This document shows positions 1-8,549 of a stretch of 8,549 nucleotides of DNA, one piece after another. Below the pieces are notes generated by a model. The model had not been told where the DNA came from. It saw only the letters and a program-made list of their open reading frames with translations, and searched no databases. A program made the position numbers and the translations under genes. The DNA is taken from NCBI GenBank assembly GCA_035403265.1, contig DAONEV010000177.1, positions 1 to 8,549 of the forward strand, given 5' to 3'. Positions within the stretch are counted from its first letter, which is position 1. Each line of letters begins with the position of its first letter. This DNA comes from JAAYVZ01 sp035403265. GTDB taxonomy: Bacteria > Acidobacteriota > Thermoanaerobaculia > Thermoanaerobaculales > Thermoanaerobaculaceae.

Positions 1-1696
1 CGATGGCCGCCGGGCTGACCTGGGACCAGAAGCCGGTGAACCAGATGGCGGGGCTCTCGTGGTAGGCGGCTGTCGTGGCGACCAGCCAGCGCTCGACGGC
101 CGAGAGGTAATGGCGGAGCTCGTCGAGGGCGCCGGCCCTGCCTTCGAGAGCGGGCGGCAGGAGCTTCCGCATGGAGGTGCGGAACCCCGGGATCGCCACG
201 GCCTCCGTGACGTTCCCGCGCGTCGTCAGATTGTGGGCCGTGGCCGCGATAAAGCGCTCGGCCGAGAGTGCGAACTCGACCACGGCCCTGGCGGCGGCCA
301 GCCCCGGCTCGGGAGGCGCACCCTTGGCCTCGCCGAGGAGCCGCGACCAGGCCAACGGGCCGGAGGCGACTGGCTCCGGTGCAGCGGGGGTCGCCGTCGC
401 ACCTTCCAGCTCGGCGACGCGTCGGCGCAAGGCGGTCAGCTCGGTCAGGTCGACCTTGGCGCCTGGCATCACTGGGAAGAACCGGCGCAACTGATCCAGG
501 AACCGGCGCCGGTTCACGGGCGTCAGGCGGCTGACCTCCTCGACGAGGTACTGGCGCATGGCCCTGGACCGTTCCTCGGGCTCGGCGAGATGGTAGACCG
601 CGCCCATCCCCTCCAATGCCTGGGCCATTTCGCGGGCGCGCGTGTCCATCGCCAGGTCGCCGCTGGAGAACGGCACCTTCATCATGACCGAGTCCTCGAC
701 CGCTCCCGCCGGCGGTGGCGTCTCGGGGGCCGCGACAACGGGCGCGGAGGTCCTGAGCTCGGTGAGGGAGAGGATGTCGGCTGGCGTGCTCCCCTCGCGA
801 CGCAGCAGCTCGCAGGGCCGGTTGTCCCCGTCGGCGAGGATGGCTCGCAGGACGCTCACCGCTTCGATCGGGGCGGTCCCGGCCTCACGCTCGGCGAGCT
901 GCAGGAGGCGCGCGAGCCGCGGGGTGACGAGGATCTCGGTGACGAACAGGACCGTCTCGTCCATCGCGATGGCCCTCAGGTGGCGGCCGATCCAGGCTCG
1001 GGGACCGGCCCAGATCTCGTTGCGGCGCAACGTCTCACTGATGAAGGTCGAGGTTAGTCCGGCGGCGGAGGTGGCTGTCAGGAGGTCGGGGTTGAGGCTG
1101 AGCAGGCCGATGAGCATCTGCCGGTCGGTGACGTAGGCGCGCTTCTCCTGGGTGGCCAGCATGACGGCCGCCCCGAATCCCTGCGACGCGCCGGGCGAGA
1201 GACGGGCTGTCAGTCGGGCCGCTTCCCGGCGCAGGAGCTCGGGGTCGGGGATGCTGCTCTCGCCGGTCGCGCCCGCCGAAAGGCGAACCACGGCATAGCC
1301 GAGGATGAACTCGCTCCCCGGCGGGATCGGCTGCGGGGTGGTGATACGCGTCCCTTCAACCCAGGTCCCGTTGGTGGAACGCAGGTCCTCGAGGACCCAG
1401 GTGCCGGCCTTTGCGTCCCATGAAAGCGCGGCATGACGGCTCGACACGGACCGGTCCAGCGGCACCGCGAAGCTGTTGCCAGCCGCCCTGCCGATCGTGA
1501 CACGCGGGCCGGGACCGCTCCACCGCGCCCCGTCCATCGGGCCCTCGACGACCTCGAGAGTGACACCCTCCATTGCGGCCACGGCGTCGCCGGCGGCCAC
1601 AGCCGTGGCATGGCGCGCGGTCGGCTGGCGGGGCTCCCGGGTGACCGCCGGGGAGGACTGAGCCGGAAGCGAACCCAGACGGGGGGTCCCGGTCAT
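1..1696 (-). CDS. FHA domain protein with a Clp N-terminal (Clp_N-like) double repeat, C-terminus cut by window edge
   Basis: The frame is open from an ATG at 1694-1696 to the window edge: 565 codons with no stop. Residues 1-41 are Pro/Ala/Thr-rich and probably disordered. Residues about 45-139 form a clear FHA domain: Gly69-Arg70 after VTI, then SSRH at 85-88, then STNGT at 107-111, the phosphothreonine-contacting motifs. Residues about 155-220 and 255-310 look like the two helical repeats of a Clp_N domain; the second starts VTPRLARLLQLAEREAG and continues with a long-helix, Leu-rich pattern. No Walker motifs are seen, so this is not a Clp ATPase within the window. A Pro-rich linker follows, then a helical tail with a short heptad-like stretch (LTELTALRRRVAELEG) and an aromatic FTGFW motif near the edge. 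FHA domains bind phosphothreonine peptides made by Ser/Thr kinases; Clp_N domains bind adaptors or substrates. A phospho-dependent adaptor or scaffold, perhaps linked to type VI secretion, is inference. An alternative start is Met42 (1571-1573), just before the FHA fold. FHA call is firm; Clp_N call is good but made by eye. Confidence 0.86.
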   Translation of the reverse strand, partial: MTGTPRLGSLPAQSSPAVTREPRQPTARHATAVAAGDAVAAMEGVTLEVVEGPMDGARWSGPGPRVTIGRAAGNSFAVPLDRSVSSRHAALSWDAKAGTWVLEDLRSTNGTWVEGTRITTPQPIPPGSEFILGYAVVRLSAGATGESSIPDPELLRREAARLTARLSPGASQGFGAAVMLATQEKRAYVTDRQMLIGLLSLNPDLLTATSAAGLTSTFISETLRRNEIWAGPRAWIGRHLRAIAMDETVLFVTEILVTPRLARLLQLAEREAGTAPIEAVSVLRAILADGDNRPCELLRREGSTPADILSLTELRTSAPVVAAPETPPPAGAVEDSVMMKVPFSSGDLAMDTRAREMAQALEGMGAVYHLAEPEERSRAMRQYLVEEVSRLTPVNRRRFLDQLRRFFPVMPGAKVDLTELTALRRRVAELEGATATPAAPEPVASGPLAWSRLLGEAKGAPPEPGLAAARAVVEFALSAERFIAATAHNLTTRGNVTEAVAIPGFRTSMRKLLPPALEGRAGALDELRHYLSAVERWLVATTAAYHESPAIWFTGFWSQVSPAAI

Positions 1697-1703
1697 TGCG
1701 GGG

Positions 1704-1708
1704 CTCCC
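1704..1708 (-). promoter_or_regulatory. Ribosome binding site of the FHA gene
   Basis: On the minus strand GGGAG lies 7 nt before the ATG at 1694-1696. This is the main reason for choosing that start over the in-frame ATG at 1571-1573, which begins just ahead of the FHA fold. The upstream in-frame TTG codons lack a properly spaced Shine-Dalgarno sequence. Confidence 0.45.
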
Positions 1709-1712
1709 GGTC

Positions 1713-1730
1713 CCCGTTGCCGGCAACGGG
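1713..1730. repeat. 18-bp perfect palindrome upstream of the FHA gene
   Basis: CCCGTTGCCGGCAACGGG reads the same on both strands with no spacer. It sits between the candidate promoter and the start codon, 16 nt before the ATG and a few bases ahead of the Shine-Dalgarno sequence. It could be an operator for a dimeric regulator, or a leader hairpin close to the ribosome binding site. No known regulator consensus is recognised. Confidence 0.5.
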
Positions 1731-1837
1731 ACGAGGGCGGGCAGCAACCTCCACCGGGCCAGGCGGGGAACGACCCCGATAGCCGTGGACCTGCCAGGAT
1801 CATCTCATGGTGCATGGCGGCTTGAACCCTAACCATC

Positions 1838-1846
1838 ATTCTAGCA
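1838..1846 (-). promoter_or_regulatory. Candidate extended -10 promoter for the FHA gene
   Basis: The minus strand reads TGCTAGAAT, matching the TGn-TATAAT extended -10 form with one mismatch in the hexamer. It lies in the least GC-rich part of the 170-base gap (1697-1866) between pyruvate kinase and the FHA gene, just past the pyruvate kinase stop. No convincing -35 is present at 16-18 nt, which extended -10 promoters can tolerate. The implied 5' leader is about 130 nt and would contain the palindrome. The rest of the gap shows no gene and no clear terminator, so read-through from pyruvate kinase is also possible. Confidence 0.3.
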
Positions 1847-1866
1847 AAGCCCAACAGTGGTTTCCG

Positions 1867-3339
1867 TCATTCCATGCCGGTACCCGCCGTAGCCGGGGCC
1901 CCTGCCTGCCCGACGCGGTGGGCACGCAGGAGATTGGTGGCTGACTGTGCGCCCATCGGAGCGCCGTGGGTGATCACGAGGAGCTCGCCGTCATCCACAA
2001 GGCCCCGCTCGCGAGCGATGTGCTCGACGAGGTGGACCACGGCCTCGTGGTCGGCTGGCTGCTCAGGGCAGACGTGAGGCGTGATCCCCCACACGAGGCC
2101 GAGGGCTCGCGCCACGTGCCAAGAGGGCGTGAGGGCCAGGATGGGCGTGCGCGGTCGGTGCCGCGCCACCAGACGGGCGGTGCGGCCGGAGTTGGTGAAG
2201 CACACCAGGACGGCGGCGTCGAGCTGGTCAGCGGCCCGGCCAGCCGCCATTGCCACGGCGTCCGCCACCGGGTCCCGACTCTCCGGGAGCTGGGTGGGGC
2301 AGCTCCAACTCGTCCCGAACTCCCCGTGCGCCTCGGCCTGGCGGATGATCGACGCACAGGTCGCCACGGCCAGCGCGGGGTGCTGTCCGATCGCCGTCTC
2401 GGCCGTGAGGAGCACGGCGTCGGTGCCGTCGAACACGGCGTTGGCCACGTCGGCCGCCTCCGCCCTGGTCGGTCTCTCCTCGCGGATCATGCTCTCCAGC
2501 AGCTCGGTGGCGGTGATCGCCGGGATGCCAAGACAGCGGGCGGTGCGCAGAATCTGTTTCTGCAGTACCGGCACCTGCTCGGGCGCCGTCTCGGCGCCGA
2601 GGTCGCCCCGCGCCACCATCACGATGTCCGAGGCCAGCAGCACGCGCGCCAGCGTCTCGGGCCGGACCGCCTGGGCCTTTTCGAGCTTGGCCACCACCGG
2701 GACCGAGACATGGCAGGCCGCCATATACGCGCGCAGGAGCTCCAGGTCCTCGGGACGACGGACGAACGAGAGCGCGAGGGTGTCGACGCCGGCCTCCAGG
2801 GCAGCCGAGGCACAGGCCCGGTCGTGATCCGTGAGGGAGGGAAGCGAGGTCTCACCGTCGGGAAGGTTGACCCCCATGCCGCCACCGACATCCCCCGGCC
2901 GCTCGACGACGGCCCGTACTCCGGTGGAACTCAGCTCCCGGACTCGCAGCACGACCTTCCCGTCCTTGACGAGGATGCGGCTGCCGGGCAGGCTGTCGTG
3001 GCGCGGGTCGAACCCTTCAATGGGAATGGCCGAGACGGCCGGGTCCGCCGACAGCTCGATTGTCTCTCCAGCGTTCAGGGTTCGCGTCGGGGTGCCCTTG
3101 CGCACGCGCAGCTTTGGGCCGGCGAGGTCGCAGACGACCGCAATCGGCCGACCCGCCTCACGTTCCGCCGCCCGCACCATCTCCACGAGCGGCGCGATTT
3201 CCGGGGGCTTCAGATGAGAGGCGTTGAGCCGGAAGCAGTCGGTGCCAGCCTGGATGAGGGCGCGCACGCCCTCCGGGCTCGCCGAGGCCGGGCCGAGTGT
3301 GGCCAGGATCTTGACCTTTCGTGGGTGGGTCGTGTGCAT
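1867..3339 (-). CDS. pyk: Pyruvate kinase (predicted K+-independent type)
   Basis: Cytoplasmic glycolytic enzyme transferring phosphate from PEP to ADP to give pyruvate and ATP. The 490-residue product has the usual length and layout: a split TIM barrel, a B domain at about 80-165, and a C-terminal domain. Visible motifs are KILATLGPAS near the N-terminus, RLNASH (Arg37, Asn39, Ser41), DLAGPKLR (Asp71, Lys76, Arg78), SFVRRPED, VVAKLEKA (catalytic Lys218, metal ligand Glu220), MVARGDLGAE (metal ligand Asp246), ATELLESM (Thr278) and PTRAEAADVANAVFDGTDAV. Departures from the commonest consensus are Ala for Phe in RLNFSH, TEL for TQM, and TAETA for SGETA. The DLxGPK motif replaces DTKGPE, a change linked to potassium independence. 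The start at 3337-3339 has GAGGA 4 nt upstream. The frame extends a further 82 codons to 3585, but that stretch is unlike the family and runs into the divergent peptidase gene, so it was not used. It lies upstream of the FHA gene on the same strand. Confidence 0.96.
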   Translation of the reverse strand: MHTTHPRKVKILATLGPASASPEGVRALIQAGTDCFRLNASHLKPPEIAPLVEMVRAAEREAGRPIAVVCDLAGPKLRVRKGTPTRTLNAGETIELSADPAVSAIPIEGFDPRHDSLPGSRILVKDGKVVLRVRELSSTGVRAVVERPGDVGGGMGVNLPDGETSLPSLTDHDRACASAALEAGVDTLALSFVRRPEDLELLRAYMAACHVSVPVVAKLEKAQAVRPETLARVLLASDIVMVARGDLGAETAPEQVPVLQKQILRTARCLGIPAITATELLESMIREERPTRAEAADVANAVFDGTDAVLLTAETAIGQHPALAVATCASIIRQAEAHGEFGTSWSCPTQLPESRDPVADAVAMAAGRAADQLDAAVLVCFTNSGRTARLVARHRPRTPILALTPSWHVARALGLVWGITPHVCPEQPADHEAVVHLVEHIARERGLVDDGELLVITHGAPMGAQSATNLLRAHRVGQAGAPATAGTGME

Positions 3340-3422
3340 GGAGTCCTCGCGCCTCCATGGTAGGGCACAGCAGAGGCGGAGGGAACCTCCATGCGAGGAG
3401 GAACCAATGCAGGCCCGAAGCG

Positions 3423-3428
3423 TAGAAT
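3423..3428 (+). promoter_or_regulatory. Weak candidate -10 element for the M3 peptidase gene
   Basis: TAGAAT, the same hexamer seen in front of the FHA gene, stands alone in a GC-rich divergent intergenic region (3340-3485). No recognisable -35 lies 16-18 nt upstream. It would place the transcript start near 3435, giving a leader of about 50 nt and leaving the possible leader ORF start at 3391 outside the transcript. Confidence 0.22.
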
Positions 3429-3472
3429 CGGCGGCCGGCGCGGGAGAGGCACGACCGCGCCCGCTTTCAGAG

Positions 3473-3480
3473 GGAGGAGA
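3473..3480 (+). promoter_or_regulatory. Ribosome binding site of the M3 peptidase
   Basis: GGAGGAGA ends 5 nt before the ATG at 3486, a strong Shine-Dalgarno match. It fixes this start, which also places a clean signal peptide at the N-terminus. Confidence 0.7.
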
Positions 3481-3485
3481 CCCTG

Positions 3486-5606
3486 ATGAGACGATCGTGG
3501 AGCACGTCCCTTGTCCTGCTGGCCCTGGCGCTGCCCGGCCTGACCGCGACGCCCTCGAGCAAACCAGTGGCACCGGCCAACCCACTGCTCGCCGCCTGGA
3601 AGACGCCGTTCGGGCTGCCGCCCTTCGCCGAGATCAAACCCGAGCACTTTCTGCCGGCCGTCGAGGCGGGGATCGCCGAGCAGAAGAGGGAAGTGGACGC
3701 GATTGCGGGCAACGCCGAGCCGCCGACCTTCGCCAACACGGTGGAAGCGCTGGAGCAGTCGGGCGAGCTGCTGGACAAGGTCACCTCGGTCTTCCAGAAC
3801 CTCGTGGGGGCCGAGACCAACGACCAGTTGCAGGAGATCGCCAAGCAGACGGCGCCGATGCTGGCCGCGCACCGGGACGACATCAACCTCAACGAGAAGC
3901 TCTTCGCCCGCGTCAAGACGATCTGGCAGGGGCGGCAGGCTCTCGAGCTCCCGGCCGAGCAGGCCAAGCTGCTCGACGAGACGTGGAAGGACTTCGAGCG
4001 CGGCGGCGCAATGCTGGAGCCGGAGGCGAAGGCCCGCTTGCGGGCCATCAACTCCGAGCTGGCCTCCACCGGTCTCAAGGTCGGTGACAACCTCCTCAAG
4101 GAGATGAACGGCTACCGGCTGGTCGTCGAAAAGAAGGAAGACCTCGCGGGTCTTCCCGAGCGCGTCGTGATCGGTGCGGCGGAGGCGGGGAAGAAGGCCG
4201 GTCTGGACGGCAAGTGGGTCTTCACGCTCCACGGCCCGAGCCTGTGGCCGTTTCTGCAGTACGCCGACAACCGCGAGCTCCGCCGCCAGCTCTTCACCGC
4301 CTACACGACGCGTGGCGACCACGGCGACGCGACCGACAACAAGCAGCTCGTGGCGCGCATCGCCGCCTTGCGGGCAGCGCGCGCAAAGCTCCTGGGGTTC
4401 GGTACCTGGGCCGATTTCGTGCTCGACGACAACATGGCCAAGACCCCGGCGCGGGTGTACAACCTGCTCAACCGGCTGTGGGCGCCGGCCAAGGCCGTGG
4501 CGGCCCAGGAGGCTGCCGACTTGCAGGCCGCGATCAAGGCCGACGGCAAGGACTTCCAGCTCGAGCCGTGGGACTGGTTCTACTACACCGAGAGGGTGCG
4601 CAAGGCGCGCTTCGATCTCGACGAATCGGCGATGCGGCCGTACTTCAAGCTCGAGAACGTCCGTAACGGCGCCTTCCACGTGGCCAACAAGCTCTACGGC
4701 ATTACCTTCACCGAGCTGAAGAACGTTCCCGTCTACAACCAGGAGGTCAAGGCCTTCGAGGTCAAGGATGCCGACGGCTCCCACCTGGCGGTGTTCTATT
4801 GCGACTACTTCCCGCGCCCTGGGAAGCGCACCGGCGCCTGGTCGAGCCGGTACCGGTCCCAGTACTTCAAGGACGGCAAGGACATTCGGCCGATCGTGGT
4901 CAACGTCGGCAACTTCTCCCGTCCGGCCGGCGACACCCCGGCGCTGCTGTCGGGAGACGAGGTGGAGACGCTCTTCCACGAGCTGGGCCACGGCCTGGCG
5001 GGTATCCTCTCGCGCATCCACTACAAGAGTCTTTCCGGGCCGCCGCGCGACTTCGTGGAGCTGCCTTCTCAGATCATGGAGAACTGGGCGTTCGAGCCCA
5101 AGGTCCTGAAGGTCTATGCCACGCACTACCAGACCGGCGCACCGATCCCGGCCGAGCTGGTGGAGAAGATCAAGAAGGCCGGCAAGTTCAACCAGGGCTT
5201 CGCCAGTGTCGAGTACCTCGCCGCATCCTTGCTCGACATGGACTGGCATACGCTTGCCGTGGCGGCCGAGCCCGACACCGCCACCTTCGAGCGCATCGCC
5301 CTGGAGCGCATGGGGATGCCGCCGCAGATCGTGCCCCGGTACCGGTCCACCTACTTCCAACACATCTTCGGGCCCGGCGGCGGCTACTCGTCGGGGTACT
5401 ACTCGTACATCTGGGCCGAGGTGCTGGACGCCGACGCCTTCCAGGCGTTCAAGGAGAAGGGCCTGTTCGACCAGGCCACGGCAAAGTCGTTCCGCACCAA
5501 CATCCTCGAGAAGGGCGGTAGCGACGACGCGATGACCATGTACGTCCGCTTCCGCGGCCACGAGCCCTCGGTCGAGCCGCTGCTGGAGAAGCGCGGATTG
5601 AAGTAG
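3486..5606 (+). CDS. dcp: Secreted M3-family zinc peptidase (peptidyl-dipeptidase Dcp-like)
   Basis: A 706-residue zinc metallopeptidase of family M3A, which cuts short peptides and in the Dcp branch removes C-terminal dipeptides. Residues 1-21 form a Sec signal peptide: Arg2-Arg3, a hydrophobic core of mainly Leu/Ala at 9-16, and probable cleavage after LTA at 19-21. There is no lipobox Cys, so a soluble periplasmic location is expected. E. coli Dcp (about 680 aa) lacks such a leader, which accounts for the extra length. The all-helical N-terminal half starts with the family-typical NPLL and FxxIKPEHFLPAVEAGI. The active site is HELGH at 498-502 (His498, Glu499, His502), with the third zinc ligand Glu525 in FVELPSQIMENW. 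The loop between them (SLSGPPRDF) is two residues shorter than in E. coli Dcp. The Gly/Tyr-rich GPGGGYSSGYYSYIW near 625-645 matches the substrate-binding loop. Dcp versus oligopeptidase A specificity cannot be fixed by eye: RDFVE is Dcp-like, ELPSQxMENW resembles OpdA. It is divergent from pyruvate kinase (146-base gap) and probably monocistronic. Confidence 0.95.
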   Translation: MRRSWSTSLVLLALALPGLTATPSSKPVAPANPLLAAWKTPFGLPPFAEIKPEHFLPAVEAGIAEQKREVDAIAGNAEPPTFANTVEALEQSGELLDKVTSVFQNLVGAETNDQLQEIAKQTAPMLAAHRDDINLNEKLFARVKTIWQGRQALELPAEQAKLLDETWKDFERGGAMLEPEAKARLRAINSELASTGLKVGDNLLKEMNGYRLVVEKKEDLAGLPERVVIGAAEAGKKAGLDGKWVFTLHGPSLWPFLQYADNRELRRQLFTAYTTRGDHGDATDNKQLVARIAALRAARAKLLGFGTWADFVLDDNMAKTPARVYNLLNRLWAPAKAVAAQEAADLQAAIKADGKDFQLEPWDWFYYTERVRKARFDLDESAMRPYFKLENVRNGAFHVANKLYGITFTELKNVPVYNQEVKAFEVKDADGSHLAVFYCDYFPRPGKRTGAWSSRYRSQYFKDGKDIRPIVVNVGNFSRPAGDTPALLSGDEVETLFHELGHGLAGILSRIHYKSLSGPPRDFVELPSQIMENWAFEPKVLKVYATHYQTGAPIPAELVEKIKKAGKFNQGFASVEYLAASLLDMDWHTLAVAAEPDTATFERIALERMGMPPQIVPRYRSTYFQHIFGPGGGYSSGYYSYIWAEVLDADAFQAFKEKGLFDQATAKSFRTNILEKGGSDDAMTMYVRFRGHEPSVEPLLEKRGLK

Positions 5607-5621
5607 CCGACCTTCGCCCGA

Positions 5622-5650
5622 CCCTTCACCCCGCCAGGCGGGGTGAAGGG
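5622..5650 (+). terminator. Perfect 14-bp inverted repeat after the peptidase gene
   Basis: CCCTTCACCCCGCC and GGCGGGGTGAAGGG flank a single A, starting 15 nt after the TAG stop. As RNA it forms a very stable hairpin (13 bp with a 3-nt loop). No T-run follows, so it is not a canonical intrinsic terminator. It could still stop polymerase, protect the mRNA 3' end, or insulate uvrA from the peptidase gene. Confidence 0.6.
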
Positions 5651-5681
5651 AATAGCGGCCGCAGGGGGCGTCTCGGGACGA

Positions 5682-5729
5682 GCCGCCCCACCTTTCGGTC
5701 CACAAGCCGTGCTCCGAGGTGGGTGCGGC
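5682..5729. repeat. Imperfect long-range hairpin in the intergenic region before uvrA
   Basis: GCCGCCCCACCT (5682-5693) is complementary to AGGTGGGTGCGGC (5717-5729) apart from one bulged base. The right arm can alternatively pair with the stretch around 5648-5663 (GGGAATAGCGGCCGCA), with bulges. An 8-base direct repeat GCTCCGAG occurs at 5711-5718 and 5741-5748. The 281-base gap 5607-5887 contains no convincing gene; this and the flanking repeats are all I can see in it. Part of such pairing is expected in GC-rich DNA. Confidence 0.35.
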
Positions 5730-5800
5730 TATCCCCAACCGCTCCGAGAGTGATGGTGGCCTTGGGTGTCCCCGTCGGCGTCCACCTCCAGGTCCAGGCT

Positions 5801-5836
5801 CGAGTGGCTACCCCGAGCCACTAGTCACGAGCCACT
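5801..5836. promoter_or_regulatory. Repeat cluster immediately upstream of uvrA (candidate operator)
   Basis: CGAGCCACT occurs twice as a direct repeat (5814-5822 and 5828-5836, period 14 bases). AGTGGCT at 5803-5809 is the exact reverse complement of AGCCACT, giving a 7-bp inverted repeat with a 6-nt spacer (5803-5822). The cluster ends about 50 bases before the chosen uvrA start and 12 bases before the alternative one. It does not match the E. coli, Bacillus or alphaproteobacterial LexA boxes I know, so any SOS role is speculation. Confidence 0.35.
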
Positions 5837-5887
5837 TTCCGGGAGAGAATGGATGATTCCGGCCCTCTCGCCGGTTGGGACCTGACG

Positions 5888-8549
<2,662 letters not shown>

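Larger units (their letters stand above)
3391..3486 (+). other. Possible 31-codon leader ORF overlapping the peptidase start
   Basis: An ATG at 3391 opens a 31-codon Arg/Gly-rich frame (MRGGTNAGPKRR at its start). Its TGA at 3484-3486 overlaps the peptidase ATG by one base (TGATG), the arrangement typical of translational coupling. GGAGG at 3378-3382 lies 8 nt before this ATG. That same GGAGG can pair with CCTCC at 3386-3390 across a GAA loop, so the site could be self-occluding. The peptide resembles nothing known, and basic Arg-rich composition is what random GC-rich DNA gives, so it may well not be translated. Confidence 0.18.

Noticed and set aside
59..1057. 332-codon plus-strand frame opposite the FHA gene
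   Set aside because: The minus strand encodes an uninterrupted frame here with clear FHA and Clp_N-like features. The plus frame is Arg/Gly-rich and shows no motif.
1966..3363. 465-codon plus-strand frame opposite pyruvate kinase
   Set aside because: Antisense to a gene with all pyruvate kinase motifs; product is His/Arg/Gly-rich with no domain.
3340..3585. 82-codon N-terminal extension of pyruvate kinase
   Set aside because: The extension has no family similarity, overlaps the divergent peptidase start, and a ribosome site lies directly before the ATG at 3339.
3224..4087. 287-codon plus-strand frame that starts inside the pyruvate kinase gene (antisense) and runs into the peptidase gene
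   Set aside because: It covers the antisense of pyruvate kinase and then an alternate frame of the peptidase. Composition is that of a shadow frame, though its internal ATG at 3407 does have a GGAGG nearby.
3210..5738. 842-codon open frame on the minus strand opposite the M3 peptidase gene
   Set aside because: It lies antisense to a gene with a full family match and complete active site. Its translation is Leu/Arg/Gly/Val-rich with no recognisable domain, as expected for the reverse strand of GC-rich coding DNA with few stops.
5607..5887. Possible small gene between the peptidase gene and uvrA
   Set aside because: No frame there combines a start, a ribosome site and protein-like composition. 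The signal in this gap is repeats, not coding.

Overview
The window is a GC-rich (roughly two-thirds G+C or more by eye) bacterial chromosome segment with four genes in two divergent pairs. Two are partial genes running off the ends. The high GC, a Sec-type signal peptide on the M3 peptidase (implying a periplasm) and the style of the proteins suggest a Gram-negative environmental lineage such as Acidobacteriota, Myxococcota or a relative. The sequence alone does not settle the phylum.

Left arm, minus strand. A pyruvate kinase gene (1867-3339) is followed, in the direction of transcription, by a 170-base gap and then by a gene that leaves the left edge (1-1696). That second product is the least ordinary item here. 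It has an N-terminal FHA phosphothreonine-binding domain, then what I read as a two-repeat Clp N-terminal (Clp_N/ClpR) domain with no AAA+ ATPase visible within the window, then a long alpha-helical tail. The gap holds an extended -10-like element and an 18-bp perfect palindrome just upstream of the proposed start.

Right arm, plus strand. A secreted M3-family zinc peptidase (Dcp-like, 3486-5606) ends in a perfect 14-bp inverted repeat. A 281-base intergenic region rich in inverted and direct repeats follows. Then comes uvrA (from 5888, cut by the right edge), the damage-recognition ATPase of nucleotide excision repair, with all its ABC and zinc motifs intact as far as the window goes.

Functionally the genes cover central carbon metabolism (PEP to pyruvate), periplasmic peptide degradation, DNA repair, and one probable phospho-dependent scaffold or adaptor. 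No operon logic joins them, and there is no sign of mobile DNA, CRISPR, tRNA or rRNA. The points most worth a second look are the FHA plus Clp_N architecture, a Lys in place of the usual Glu in the pyruvate kinase potassium-site motif (predicting a K+-independent enzyme), a repeat cluster in front of uvrA, and a possible leader ORF that overlaps the peptidase start codon.
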